DNA of 64,000 bases from Kocuria rosea subsp. polaris (GCA_023896275.1 MLDA01000001.1:62001-126000), one strand, 5' to 3'; counted from the stretch's first letter, positions 17,001 to 27,100 are shown. Numbers and translations: made by a program. Notes: generated from the sequence alone by a model not told the origin.

Positions 17001-19025
17001 ATGACCGACATCAAGGGTTCACAGGAACTGATCACCGAGGAGCTCGTCCGCCTGGACGCGAACCTCGGCTCCGACAGCACCGCCGTGATCGACGCGCTCG
17101 CCGCCGTCGTCGCGGAGAACGGGCGCGCAACCACGGCCGAGGACCTCGCCGCGGACGCCAAGGCGCGCGAGGCCAAGACGGCCACCGGCGTGCCCGGCGG
17201 CATCGCGATCCCGCACTGCCGCTCCGCCGCCGTGACGGTCCCGACGCTGGGCATGGCCCGGCTCGATCCGGCCGTCGACTTCGGCGCGAAGGACGGCCCC
17301 GCCGACCTCGTGTTCTTCATCGCGGCCCCGGACGGCGCTGACAAGGACCACCTCAAGCTGCTCTCCAAGCTCGCCCGCGCCCTGGTGAGGAAGGACTTCA
17401 CGGCCGCCCTGCGCGCCGCGCAGTCCCCGGCCGAGATCGTCGAGCTCGTGCGCAACGTCGTCGCACCGGCGGAACCTGGCACGACGGCGGCACCGGCCGC
17501 AGCCGCTCCCGCAGCGGACGCTGCGGCCGGCTCGTCGACGAAGCCGAAGATCGTCGCCGTGACGGCATGCCCGACGGGCATCGCCCACACCTACATGGCC
17601 GCCGACTCGATCGCGCAGGCCGCGGAGGAATCCGGCGTCGAGATCGCCGTCGAGACCCAGGGTTCCTCGGGCGCGACCCCGCTGGACCCGGCCGTGATCG
17701 AGGCCGCCGACGCCGTGATCTTCGCGGTGGACGTCGACGTGCGCGACCGCGACCGCTTCGCCGGCAAGCCCGTCATCCAGGTGCCCGTCAAGCGCGGCAT
17801 CGACGAGCCGGCCGAGCTCATCAAGCGCGCCGTCGCGGCCGCTTCCGACCCGAACGCCCGCCGCGTGCCTGCCGGCTCCGGCTCCGGTGCGGACGAGTCG
17901 GCGCAGTCCGGCGAGCGCGAAAGCGTGGGCGCGGCCCTGAAGCGCGCGCTGCTCACCGGTGTCAGCTACATGATCCCGTTCGTCGCCGGTGGTGGCCTGC
18001 TCATCGCCCTCGGCTTCCTGCTCGGCGGCTACGACATCACCGACGTCGCCGACGACATCCTCGGGGCCAACACCCTCTTCAACCTGCCTGAGGGCGGCCT
18101 CTCCGCCTACCTCGGCGCGGTCGCCTTCAAGATCGGCGCCCTGTCGATGGGCTTCCTCGTCCCGGCGCTGGCCGGCTACATCGCGTTCGCCTTCGCCGAC
18201 CGCCCGGGCATCGCGCCCGGTTTCACGGCCGGCGCCGTCGCGGGCTTCATGGGCGCGGGCTTCCTCGGCGGCATCGTCGGCGGTCTCATCGCCGGCCTCG
18301 CCGCCCGCTGGATCACCTCATGGCCCGTCCCGCGCTGGCTGCGCGGTCTGATGCCCGTCGTGATCGTCCCGCTGCTCGGCTCGATCATCGCCTCCGGCCT
18401 GATGTTCCTCTTCCTGGGCGGCCCGATCGCCTCCCTGACCGACGGCCTGAACAACTGGCTCTCCGGCATGACCGGCACGGCCGCCGCCCTGCTCGGCCTG
18501 ATCCTGGGCCTGATGATGGCGTTCGACCTCGGCGGTCCGGTCAACAAGGTCGCCTACTCGTTCGCCGTCGCCGGCCTCGGCGCCGGAGCCCTCGCAACCA
18601 ACCCGGCGCCGTTGATGATCATGGCCGCCGTGATGGCCGCGGGCATGGTCCCGCCGCTCGCGATGGCCCTGGCCACCACGATCTCGCCGAAGCAGTTCTC
18701 GGGTGCCGAGCGTGAGAACGGCAAGGCCGCGTGGCTCCTGGGCGCCGCGTTCATCTCCGAAGGCGCGATCCCGTTCGCCGCCGCCGACCCGCTGCGCGTC
18801 ATCCCGGCCTCGATGCTCGGCGCCGCCACCACCGGCGCGATGATCATGAGCTTCGACGTCGTCAGCCAGGCCCCGCACGGTGGCATCTTCGTCTTCTTCG
18901 CGATGGACGGCACCTGGCCGATGTTCATCGTCGCCACCCTGGTCGGCACGGTGATCTCCGCCGCCGCCGTCCTGGCCCTGAAGAAGTTCGCCCGCAAGTC
19001 CGTCCCCGCCGAGGTAGCAGCATGA
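17001..19025 (+). CDS. fruA: PTS fructose permease EIIABC
   Basis: A 674-residue three-domain permease that imports and phosphorylates fructose to fructose-1-phosphate. The EIIA domain (about 5-150) has the phospho-His in IPHCRSAAV. An Ala/Pro-rich linker follows, then EIIB (about 178-280) with the phospho-Cys in VTACPTGIAHTYMAAD. EIIC (about 310-665) has around ten membrane segments, starting at LLTGVSYMIPFVAGGGLLIA. The A-B-C order is the actinobacterial arrangement. Its stop overlaps the start of ptsI (ATGA), so translation is probably coupled. Confidence 0.94.
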   Translation: MTDIKGSQELITEELVRLDANLGSDSTAVIDALAAVVAENGRATTAEDLAADAKAREAKTATGVPGGIAIPHCRSAAVTVPTLGMARLDPAVDFGAKDGPADLVFFIAAPDGADKDHLKLLSKLARALVRKDFTAALRAAQSPAEIVELVRNVVAPAEPGTTAAPAAAAPAADAAAGSSTKPKIVAVTACPTGIAHTYMAADSIAQAAEESGVEIAVETQGSSGATPLDPAVIEAADAVIFAVDVDVRDRDRFAGKPVIQVPVKRGIDEPAELIKRAVAAASDPNARRVPAGSGSGADESAQSGERESVGAALKRALLTGVSYMIPFVAGGGLLIALGFLLGGYDITDVADDILGANTLFNLPEGGLSAYLGAVAFKIGALSMGFLVPALAGYIAFAFADRPGIAPGFTAGAVAGFMGAGFLGGIVGGLIAGLAARWITSWPVPRWLRGLMPVVIVPLLGSIIASGLMFLFLGGPIASLTDGLNNWLSGMTGTAAALLGLILGLMMAFDLGGPVNKVAYSFAVAGLGAGALATNPAPLMIMAAVMAAGMVPPLAMALATTISPKQFSGAERENGKAAWLLGAAFISEGAIPFAAADPLRVIPASMLGAATTGAMIMSFDVVSQAPHGGIFVFFAMDGTWPMFIVATLVGTVISAAAVLALKKFARKSVPAEVAA

Positions 19026-20743
19026 GTGAGCCCATCCAGCACGACGACGCCGTCCGCACCTTCACCGGTGTCGGCGTCAGCGCCGGCCGCGTGATCGGCG
19101 CGGTGAAGCGGATGCCCGACCCGGTCGCCCCGCCGGCCGACGGCGCACCCATCGCGGACGGCGTGAGCATCGAGGAGGAGTCGGAGCGCCTCAAGCAGGC
19201 CACCCAGGCCGTCGCGGCAACGCTCAAAGAGCGCGCGTCCAAGGCCACCGGCGACGCGGCCGCGGTCCTGAAGGCCACGGCGCTCATGGCCTCGGACCGC
19301 TCGCTGCTGAAGTCGGCGACGAAGCTCGTCGCCTCCGGCACGAGCGCCGAGTCGGCCCTCTGGGAGGCGGCCGACGCCGTCGCAACCCAGCTCGCCGCAC
19401 TCGGCGGCTACATGGCCGAGCGCGCCACCGACGTCCTCGATGTGCGCTCCCGCATCGTCGCCGAGCTGCGCGGCGTGCCCGCGCCGGGCATCCCGGACGC
19501 GGACGAGCCGTTCGTGCTCTGGGCCGTGGACCTGGCCCCGGCCGACACCGCGACCCTGGACCCGGCGAAGGTCCTCGCCCTCGTGACTTCCGACGGCGGC
19601 CCGCAGTCGCACACCGCGATCATCGCCCGCTCGTTGGGACTGCCGGCCATCGTCGCCGCCACGGAGACCACCGCGCTGGTCGACGGCGACGTCGTCTTCG
19701 TGGACGGCATCAACGGGGAGGTCGTGCGCAACCCGGGTGAGGCCGAGGCCCAGCTCGCCGCGGCGTACGCCTCGCGCGCCGAGCTGCCGGCGTTCGACGG
19801 CGACGGCCGCCTGGCCGACGGGCACCTCGTGCCCCTGCTCTCGAACGTGGGCAGCGGCGAGGACGCGGTTGCCGCTGCCGCGGCCGGCGCCCAGGGCGTC
19901 GGACTGCTGCGGACCGAGTTCTGCTTCCTCGGCCGCGACAAGGAGCCCGGCCACGACGAGCAGGTCGCCGCCTACAAGGCCGTCTTCGACGCGTTCGGCG
20001 GCCGCAAGGTCGTGGTCCGCACGCTCGACGCCGGCGCCGACAAGCCGCTACCGTTCCTCACGGACGATTCGGAGCCGAACCCGGCGCTCGGCGTGCGCGG
20101 CTACCGCTGCGACATCGCCACCCCGGGCGTGCTGGCTCGCCAGCTCGCCGCGATCGCCGAGGCCGCGGAGTCCTCGGAGGCCGACGTCTGGACGATGGCC
20201 CCGATGATCTCGACGCCGGCCGAGGCCGCCCGCTTCGCCGCGATGTGCGCCGACGCCGGGCTGAAGACCCCGGGCGTCATGGTCGAGGTTCCCTCGGCGG
20301 CCGTGCTCGCGCGGCAGCTGACGGCCGAGGTGGACTTCGCCTCGATCGGCACCAACGACCTGACCCAGTACACGATGGCCGCCGACCGCCAGCTCGGCGC
20401 TCTCGCCGAGCTGAACGACCCGTGGCAGCCGGCCGTGCTGCACCTGATCAAGGCGACGGCTGACGGCGGCGCAGCGGCCGGCGGCGACGGCTCACCCAAG
20501 CCCGTGGGCGTGTGCGGCGAGGCGGCCGCGGACCCGGCCCTCGCCGTCGTACTGGTGGGACTGGGCGTGGCAACGCTGTCCATGAACCGGCGGGCTCTTC
20601 CCGCGGTGGCCGCGATCCTGAAGACTGTCAGCATGGACGACGCGCGCAGGATCGCAACGCTCGCCCTCGAGGCCGGTTCCGCGGCGGAGGCGAAGGCGCA
20701 CGTCCGCGCCGAGCTGCCCGACCTGGACCGATTCGGACTCTAG
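19022..20743 (+). CDS. ptsI: PTS enzyme I (phosphoenolpyruvate-protein phosphotransferase)
   Basis: A 573-residue general PTS enzyme that takes phosphate from phosphoenolpyruvate and passes it to HPr. The N-terminal HPr-binding domain is followed by the phospho-His segment GGPQSHTAIIARSLG and the C-terminal PEP-binding barrel with LLRTEFCFLGRD, RTLDAGADKPLPF and IGTNDLTQYTMAADR. The ATG at 19022 overlaps the fruA stop; the upstream in-frame extension lies inside fruA and is not used. Placement in the fructose operon means that general PTS supply is tied to fructose. Confidence 0.94.
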   Translation: MSEPIQHDDAVRTFTGVGVSAGRVIGAVKRMPDPVAPPADGAPIADGVSIEEESERLKQATQAVAATLKERASKATGDAAAVLKATALMASDRSLLKSATKLVASGTSAESALWEAADAVATQLAALGGYMAERATDVLDVRSRIVAELRGVPAPGIPDADEPFVLWAVDLAPADTATLDPAKVLALVTSDGGPQSHTAIIARSLGLPAIVAATETTALVDGDVVFVDGINGEVVRNPGEAEAQLAAAYASRAELPAFDGDGRLADGHLVPLLSNVGSGEDAVAAAAAGAQGVGLLRTEFCFLGRDKEPGHDEQVAAYKAVFDAFGGRKVVVRTLDAGADKPLPFLTDDSEPNPALGVRGYRCDIATPGVLARQLAAIAEAAESSEADVWTMAPMISTPAEAARFAAMCADAGLKTPGVMVEVPSAAVLARQLTAEVDFASIGTNDLTQYTMAADRQLGALAELNDPWQPAVLHLIKATADGGAAAGGDGSPKPVGVCGEAAADPALAVVLVGLGVATLSMNRRALPAVAAILKTVSMDDARRIATLALEAGSAAEAKAHVRAELPDLDRFGL

Positions 20744-20804
20744 ACCCCGACACCACCCGGTGCCGCCCCGCGGGGCGGCGCCGACCAACCAGAAGGAGAA
20801 CCCC

Positions 20805-21083
20805 ATGGCAGAACGCATTGCCACCATCGCCAGCCGCGTCGGGCTGCACGCCCGCCCGGCGTCCATCTTCGCTGAGGCCGCGGCCGAGCAGTCGGTCGAG
20901 GTGTCGATCGCGCTTGAGGGCGAACCGGCCGAGGACGCGCTCGACGCGTCGAGCATCCTCTCGCTCATGGGTCTGGGCGCCGAGCACGGAGCGAAGGTCG
21001 TGCTGCGCGCCGAGGGCGACGGGGCCGAAGCCGCCCTGGAGACCCTGGTGCAGATCCTCGAGACGGACCACGACGCCGAGTAA
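20805..21083 (+). CDS. ptsH: PTS phosphocarrier protein HPr
   Basis: A 92-residue HPr. The phosphorylation site is in SRVGLHARPAS (His15-equivalent), and the region around the regulatory serine reads DASSILSLMGLG. It relays phosphate from enzyme I to the EIIA domain of FruA. ATG with AGAAGGAG 5 bp upstream. It is the last gene of the operon, 61 bp after ptsI and followed by a terminator. Confidence 0.94.
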   Translation: MAERIATIASRVGLHARPASIFAEAAAEQSVEVSIALEGEPAEDALDASSILSLMGLGAEHGAKVVLRAEGDGAEAALETLVQILETDHDAE

Positions 21084-21104
21084 GTAGTTTCTGCCTGCCA
21101 GAAC

Positions 21105-21136
21105 GACGGCCGCTCTCCCACCGGAGGGCGGCCGTC
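21105..21136 (+). terminator. Terminator of the fructose PTS operon
   Basis: A 9-bp perfect stem GACGGCCGC / GCGGCCGTC with a 14-nt loop lies 22 bp after the HPr stop. No U-tract follows, as is common in high-GC actinobacteria. Confidence 0.65.
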
Positions 21137-21200
21137 GGCGTCTGTGCATCCTGACGTGGTCCCGAATCTCGCTTGCCGCCCGCCCTGCTCGGGGCGTTTC

Positions 21201-21348
21201 TCGAGTCGTTGATTTCTGCGGCCAAACGGGGCATTCGCAACCCGAACCAACGAATCGAGCCGACGCGGCAGCCCAGAACAACGAATCGACCGGGCGCGAC
21301 AACGCAAATCTACGAGTCGAGCCCGCGACAGCCCAGATCAACGACTCG
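21201..21348. repeat. Intergenic cluster of AACGANTCGA-type repeats, about 30-bp period
   Basis: Four direct copies of a core (C/T)AACGA(A/C/G)TCG(A) occur at 21248, 21279, 21310 (CTACGAGTCGA variant) and 21339, spaced 31, 31 and 29 bp. An inverted copy TCGAGTCGTT sits at 21201. Copies 2 and 4 also share the preceding CAGCCCAGA (21269 and 21329), giving a 60-bp higher-order unit. The intervening bases are not unique spacers of constant length, so this is not CRISPR. It lies between the PTS terminator and the next promoter and encodes nothing evident. Confidence 0.6.
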
Positions 21349-21405
21349 CTGGCCCCGCCGCCGGACCGCCGCGGGTGTCGGTGCCGTCGGCGGGCGTCAC
21401 GATCA

Positions 21406-21434
21406 TTGACACCCGGATGTGACGCGCTTAACAT
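21406..21434 (+). promoter_or_regulatory. Strong promoter for the NTF2-like / NCS1 permease pair
   Basis: TTGACA (21406-21411), exactly 17 bp, then TAACAT (21429-21434): a consensus -35 with a good -10. An AAAC-atgc-GTTT inverted repeat lies downstream in the leader (within 21453-21468). The downstream gene starts at 21505. Confidence 0.6.
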
Positions 21435-21504
21435 CTTTCTTGTTTACCCCAGCGAAACATGCGTTTGCTTGAATACAACGCAACCGAGGACAACAGGAGC
21501 CGAC

Positions 21505-21933
21505 ATGACGGAGACGGGCACCCCCGCCGATAGCGCACGCGAGCCGAACACCGACGAGGTACTCGCGGTCGCCGCAGAGATCGTGGCCGCCTTCGCCGCG
21601 ACGGACACCGCCCGCTACTTCGCGCACTTCGCCCCCGAGGCGACGTTCGTCTTCCACCCCGAGGACAACCGCCTCGACGGACGCCCCGCCTACGAGGAGC
21701 TGTGGGACTCGTGGCTGCGCTCCGGCTGGAGCGTGACGTCGTGCGACTCGTCCAATCCCCACGTCCAGACCTTCCCCGGCGGCGCCGTGTTCGCGCACGA
21801 CGTCGCCACCGCCGTCTCCACCCCCGACGGCGACGACTCGTACCGAGAGCGCGAATCCATCGTCTTCCGCGTCGACGGCGAGCGGCTCGTGGCCATCCAC
21901 GAGCATCTCTCCCCCGCCCCTGACGCCGCCTGA
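21505..21933 (+). CDS. NTF2/SnoaL-like protein
   Basis: A 142-residue small alpha+beta-barrel protein. It has the helix AAEIVAAFAATDTARYFAHFAPEATFVFHP followed by GRPAYEELWDSWLRSG and a beta-rich C-terminus with RERESIVFRVDG and LVAIHEHLSP, which is the SnoaL/NTF2 pattern. ATG with AGGAGC upstream. It ends 23 bp before the NCS1 permease gene, so the pair form an operon. It might process or bind the permease substrate; no specific function can be named. Confidence 0.75.
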   Translation: MTETGTPADSAREPNTDEVLAVAAEIVAAFAATDTARYFAHFAPEATFVFHPEDNRLDGRPAYEELWDSWLRSGWSVTSCDSSNPHVQTFPGGAVFAHDVATAVSTPDGDDSYRERESIVFRVDGERLVAIHEHLSPAPDAA

Positions 21934-21956
21934 CGCGGCCGAAACAGGAGAAGACC

Positions 21957-23354
21957 ATGAACCTCTACCGCCGCCTCGATAATTACCTCGCCGCCCACGC
22001 AGACAACGCCGGCCCCGTCCGTGGCACCGCCTCCACGCCCCGGCTCGGCATGATCTGGCTGGCCGCCAACCTCGTGGTGACCACCCTGCTGACGGGCACC
22101 CTGTTCGTACCGGGTGTGAGCATGGGGACCGCGTTCGCGATGATCGTGCTCGGCACGCTGCTCGGCGCCGTCGTGCTGACCCTCGTCGGCAACATCGGCA
22201 CCCGCACCGGCCTGCCCACCATGGCGCTGACCCGCGCCTCGTTCGGCACGCGCGGAAGCTACGTACCGGTCGCGGCCAACGTCGTGGTCCTCATGGGCTG
22301 GAGCTGGGTGCAGGCGATGCTCGCCGGGATCACGGTCGATGCGCTGATCGCGCAGACCACCGGCTTCTCCAACCCCGTGCTCTTCTCCGTGCTGTGCCAG
22401 CTGATCGTGGTCCTGCTGGCGATCTTCGGCCACGAGGGCATCGCGAAGGTCGAGCCGTGGCTCGCGGTCGCGATGCTGATCGTCATCGCCACGATCTTCT
22501 ACACGGCCTTCACCACGTTCGCCCCCGCGGAGTACGCGGCGATCGCCCCGGAACCCGAGCTCGGTCTGACGGGCTCCGTCGTCCTGGACATCGTCGTGGC
22601 GACCGCGATCTCGTGGACGGTCCTCTCCGCCGACATCAACCGCATGGGCCGATCGAGCCGCGCGAACTTCCTCGGCGCCGGCCTCGGCTACTCCGCGTCG
22701 ACGATTATCGCGATGTCGCTCGGCGCCGTCGCGCTCGCCTACGTTGTGCTCGGCGGCGGCGATGCCCGCGTCTTCGACCCGACGCTGCTGGTCGAGCACT
22801 TCGGCGCGCCGATCGCGATCGTCGTCTTCCTCTCCGTCATGGCCACCAACACGATGGTCGTCTACGGCATGGTCACCACCACCGTGAACACCGTGCCGGG
22901 CAGCCGCCTGAAGTTCCTGCCGACCGCCCTCGTGCTCGGCGCGATCTCCATCGTCGGCGCGACGTGGATGGCCCTGCTGGACCAGTTCACGGATTTCCTG
23001 GTCATGATCGGCTCCCTGTTCGTGCCCGTCTTCGCCGTCATGGTCGTCGACTACTACCTGCTCAAGCGCCGCTCCTACAGCGCCGACATCCTCTCCTCGC
23101 GCGGCGGCCGCTACTGGTACACCGGCGGCTTCAACCCCATCGCGCTCGGCGTCTGGGCCCTCGGTGCGGCCGCCTCGCTCGTGCTCACCTACGTCTACCC
23201 GCTGCCGGTCGGCGCGACGCTGCCGACGTTTGTGCTCACGTTCGTGCTCTACCTCGCGCTGTCGTGGCGCGAGCGCGGACGGCACGACGGCGGCGGCCAG
23301 CGCCACCTCGCCGACGCGGCGGAAGCACGCAGTACGACGGCGGAGCCCGCCTGA
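21957..23354 (+). CDS. NCS1-family purine/cytosine-type permease
   Basis: A 465-residue carrier with about twelve membrane segments. Typical NCS1 features are GLPTMALTRASFGTRGSYVP in the first third and the helix SWTVLSADINRMGRSS. The family moves cytosine, purines, hydantoins, allantoin or thiamine precursors with Na+ or H+. ATG start with GGAGAAGACC upstream. Partner of the NTF2-like gene; no nucleobase enzyme is adjacent, so the substrate is open. Confidence 0.85.
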   Translation: MNLYRRLDNYLAAHADNAGPVRGTASTPRLGMIWLAANLVVTTLLTGTLFVPGVSMGTAFAMIVLGTLLGAVVLTLVGNIGTRTGLPTMALTRASFGTRGSYVPVAANVVVLMGWSWVQAMLAGITVDALIAQTTGFSNPVLFSVLCQLIVVLLAIFGHEGIAKVEPWLAVAMLIVIATIFYTAFTTFAPAEYAAIAPEPELGLTGSVVLDIVVATAISWTVLSADINRMGRSSRANFLGAGLGYSASTIIAMSLGAVALAYVVLGGGDARVFDPTLLVEHFGAPIAIVVFLSVMATNTMVVYGMVTTTVNTVPGSRLKFLPTALVLGAISIVGATWMALLDQFTDFLVMIGSLFVPVFAVMVVDYYLLKRRSYSADILSSRGGRYWYTGGFNPIALGVWALGAAASLVLTYVYPLPVGATLPTFVLTFVLYLALSWRERGRHDGGGQRHLADAAEARSTTAEPA

Positions 23355-23390
23355 GGGGCCCTGCCGCAGCGCGCGGGGCCCGGTTCCTCA
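23352..23390 (+). terminator. Candidate terminator after the NCS1 permease
   Basis: Outer arms TGAGG / CCTCA (23352-23356 and 23386-23390) enclose facing GGGCCC-type segments. The fold is interrupted and is less convincing than the other hairpins here. Confidence 0.4.
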
Positions 23391-23485
23391 GCGCGGGGGC
23401 CGGACGCGGTGCCGGGGCGCTGCTCCGCGACCCCGCGTGACGTGTGCCCTTGCGTAGCTGCTGCGCGGTGCAGGATGCTCGGATC

Positions 23486-24049
23486 ATGACCCAGGTTCTA
23501 GAACTCTCCCCCTCCGAACTGGCTGAACGGCGTGACCGCGGCGAGGACGTCGTCGTGCTGGACGTACGCTCGGCCGCCGAATTCGAGGCGGTGCACATCC
23601 CGGGCTCCGTCAACGTGCCGCTGACCCTGCTCGGCGCGGACCCGTCCCGCGTGGCTGAGCGGCTGGGCGAGCGCCGCGTGGTCCTGACCTGCCAGGCCGG
23701 CCCGCGGGCCCATCAGGCGCGCGAGCGGCTCGCGGCGGAAGGCGTCGAGGCGGGCGTGCTCGCCGGCGGCGTGAGCGCGTACGCCCCCGGCCGCGAGGTC
23801 GTGCGCGGCGCCGGCCGTTGGGCCATGGACCGGCAGGTGCGGTTCACGGCCGGCGCGCTCGTGCTGACCGGGCTCGCGGCGGGCCGGTTTGTCTCACCGA
23901 AACTGCGGCTGCTCGCCGGTGGCGTGGCCGGCGCACTCGCGGGAACCGCGCTCGCGAACGTCTGCCCCATGGCGGAGGTGCTGGGGCGCATGCCCTGGAA
24001 CCGCGCCGCGGCCGAACCGACGCTCGAGAGTGCCCTCGCCCGGCTCTGA
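23486..24049 (+). CDS. Rhodanese with C-terminal DUF2892-type membrane region
   Basis: A 187-residue protein. A rhodanese domain (about 1-110, VLDVRSAAEFEAVHIPGSVNVPL) has the active-site Cys in LTCQAGPRAH. A hydrophobic tail (about 120-165, GALVLTGLAAGRF and GALAGTALANVCP) reads as the DUF2892 inner-membrane pair found in YgaP-type rhodaneses. It should transfer sulfane sulfur at the membrane. ATG 23486 is taken as start; the upstream frame is not conserved-looking. It converges on putA across a shared terminator. Confidence 0.85.
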   Translation: MTQVLELSPSELAERRDRGEDVVVLDVRSAAEFEAVHIPGSVNVPLTLLGADPSRVAERLGERRVVLTCQAGPRAHQARERLAAEGVEAGVLAGGVSAYAPGREVVRGAGRWAMDRQVRFTAGALVLTGLAAGRFVSPKLRLLAGGVAGALAGTALANVCPMAEVLGRMPWNRAAAEPTLESALARL

Positions 24050-24066
24050 CTCCTCCCGGAGACGAC

Positions 24067-24106
24067 GAATCGCCCCGGATCCTCCTTTGAGGTTCCGGGG
24101 CGATTC
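24067..24106. terminator. Bidirectional terminator between rhodanese and putA
   Basis: A perfect 13-bp stem GAATCGCCCCGGA / TCCGGGGCGATTC with a 14-nt loop containing CTCCTTTGAGG. It serves the two convergent genes. Confidence 0.75.
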
Positions 24107-24122
24107 GCGGTTCAGCAGCTGA

Positions 24123-27100
24123 CTAGATGATGTCGTCGCTGAGGTGATCCGGCGTGCCGAATCGGTGCGTCGTGATCGACACCGCCTGCTCGTGCACGAA
24201 CGGCAGCAGCTCCACGCGACCGGCGGAGACCACCGGGTGCGAGTAGATCGCGACGATCGGCGCGCCTTCCGCGGCCTCGTAGGCGGCGCGGGTGGCGGCC
24301 TCGAGGTCCTCGGCGATCAGGCGGATGCGGCTGGAGGCGTGCGGGCCCTCGGCCGCGCCGAGCTGGGCCAGGCGCAGTTCCCAGTCCTCGTTGTTCTCCT
24401 CGACCACCAGCACGCCGGCGTCGCGCAGGATCGCCAGGACCTGATCGGAGACGGCCTCCACCGAGACGGTCACGCGAGCGTCGGGGGCGGGGAAGCCGTT
24501 GCCCTGCCACACCGTGAGACCGGCGCCAACCACGCGGAACAGCTCGGCGACCAGGCGATCGCTCGGCTCGCCGCCGAGGCGGACCGTGACCGGGACCGGG
24601 CGGTAGCGGAACAGGTTGCGCTCGGCCTTGAGGCCGGACGGGTCGCGGGTGACCCCGAACTCGGAGGCCCACTGGTCAGCGTCGTCGGACAGGGCGTTGG
24701 CCAGCCACGTCGCCGAGTCCTCGCTCAGGACACCGCGGGCGGCGTCGAGCAGAGCGGCGGGAGCCCCGACGACGGGAGCCGCCATGGACTCGAGCGCAAC
24801 GTCTGTCCACTCGCCGAGGCCCACGAGGTAGTTCGGGCCGCCGGCCTTCGTCGTCGCGCCCACGGCCGACTTCTTCCAACCGCCGAACGCCTGGCGCTCG
24901 ACGATCGCGCCGGTGATGCCGCGGTTGATGTAGAGGTTGCCGGCGTCGACGTGCTCGAGCCAGTACTCCAGCTCCTCCACCTCGAGCGAGTGCAGTCCGG
25001 AGGTCAGGCCGAAGTCGGTCGCGTTGACGTACTCCACGGCCTCCTCGAGGGTGTCGGCCGTCATGACGCCGAGGATCGGGCCGAAGTACTCGGTCAGGTG
25101 GTACTCGCTGCCCGGGCGCACGCCGACGCGCACGCCGGGGCTCCAGAGCTTGCCGGAATCGTCGAGCGGCTGCGGCTCGAAGATCCACCGTTCGCCCTCG
25201 GCCAGCTGGGTCAGGCCGCGCTTGAGCTTGCCCTCGGCCGGGCTGATGATCGGCCCCATCTGGGTCTGGGGCTCCCACGGGTAGCCGACCTGCAGGGAGC
25301 CGACGGCGTCGACGAGCTGGTTGCGGAAGCGCTGGCTCGTCGCCACCGACCCGACGAGGATCACGAGCGAAGCGGCCGAGCACTTCTGGCCGGCGTGGGC
25401 GAACGCCGAGTAGGCGACGTCCTTGGCGGCGAGGTCCAGGTCGGCGGACTCGGTGACGATGATCGCGTTCTTGCCGCTGGTCTCGGCGAGCAGCGGCAGA
25501 TCCTTGCGGAAGCTGCGGAACAGCTCAGCAGTCTCGTACCCGCCGGTGAGGATCAGGCGGTCGACCTTCGGGTGGCTCACGAGCTGGGTGCCGAGGTCGC
25601 GCTCGCTGAGCTGCACGAGCTGGAGCACGTCGCGGCTGATGCCGGCCTCGTCCAGGGCCTCCCACACGGCGTGCACCATGACGGAGCCGGAGCGGGCGGC
25701 CTGCTTGGCCGGCTTGATGATGACGGAGGAGCCGGAGGCCAGCGCGGAGAGCACGCCGCCGCACGGGATCGCCACCGGGAAGTTCCACGGCGGGGTCACG
25801 ACGATCAGCTTGCTCGGCTGGTACTGCGCACCGGAGACCTCGTCGAGCTCGCGGGCGAGCTTGCCGTAGTAGTGCGCGAAGTCGATCGCCTCGGAGACCT
25901 CGGGGTCGCCCTGATCGATGGTCTTGCCGCACTCGGAGGCCATGACCTCGAGCAGCTCGGCGCGGTGGTTGGCGAGCTTGACGCCCACGCGGTCCAGAAT
26001 CCGGGCGCGCTCTGCGCCGGAGAGCTCGGACCACGTCGACGCCGCGTTAAGAGCGGTCTCGACGGCGGCCTCGACCTCCTCTTCGGTCTCCAGCGTGTGC
26101 TCGGCGATGAGGTCGTAGCCCAGCTTCGACTCCTGCGCGCGCTCCAGGATGCCAGCGCCCCACACCCGGTTGCCCGGCAGGTCCGGGTCGGTGTCGGGAG
26201 TGTTGGTGAAGCCGGACTCGAAGGCGGCGGCCGCCTCCTCGTCGTACACGTGGTTCTCGAGGGAGCGGTCCTGCGTGCGCTTCGACGACGGCACGGCGCC
26301 CGCGGCGAAGTGCTCGCCGTCGAGGTCGGCCAGCGATGCCAGGAAGCGGTTCTTCTCGCGCTCGAACAGGGCCTCGTTCTTGTCGAGCTCGAAAACGGCC
26401 GACATGAAGTTCTCCTGGCTCGCCCCTTCCTCGAGGCGGCGGATCAGGTAGGCGATCGCGACGTCGAACTCCCCGGGGTGCACCACCGGGGTGTAGAGCA
26501 GCAGGCTGCCGACGTCGCGACGGACGGCCTCGGCCTGGCCGGTGGCCATGCCCAGGAGCATCTCGAACTCGAGCGGGGAGGCGTCGGAGTGCACGTCGAT
26601 GCCGCGGGCCTTCGCCAGCAGGTGGGCCAGCGCCAGGTCGAAGAGGTTGTGGCCGGCCACGCCGATGCGCACGTTCTTCACATGCTCCGGGGTCAGCGCG
26701 TAGTCCAGCACAGCCTTGTAGGAAGCGTCGGACTCCTGCTTCGAGTCCCACGTGGCCACGGGCCAGTCGTGCACGTCGGCCTCCATGATCTCCATCGGCA
26801 GGTTCGCGCCCTTGACGAGGCGGACCTTGATGGGGGCGCCGCCGTCGGCCACGCGGGCAGCAGACCAGGCCTGCAGGCGCTGCATCGCGCCGAGGGCATC
26901 CGGCAGGTAGGCCTGCAGCACGATGCCTGCGGGCAGGCGCTTGAACTCGTCGCGTTCGAGCAGGCGACCGAAGACGGCCATGGTCAGCTCGAGGTCCTTG
27001 TACTCCTCCATGTCCAGGTTGATGAACTTGGCGGGGCTGTAGCTCGCGGCCTGGCGGTAGAGGGGGGCCAGCTTCTCGACGATGTCCAGCACGGCGGCAT

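Noticed and set aside
18554-19954. A 466-codon minus-strand frame across fruA and ptsI
   Set aside because: Antisense shadow spanning two genes with conserved PTS motifs on the other strand.
21201-21348. Possible CRISPR array
   Set aside because: Only four or five degenerate 10-11-bp cores, no conserved full repeat, no unique spacers and no cas genes nearby.
21690-23306. A 538-codon minus-strand frame opposite the NCS1 permease
   Set aside because: Low-complexity Arg/His/Asp/Gly text, the antisense of hydrophobic codons.
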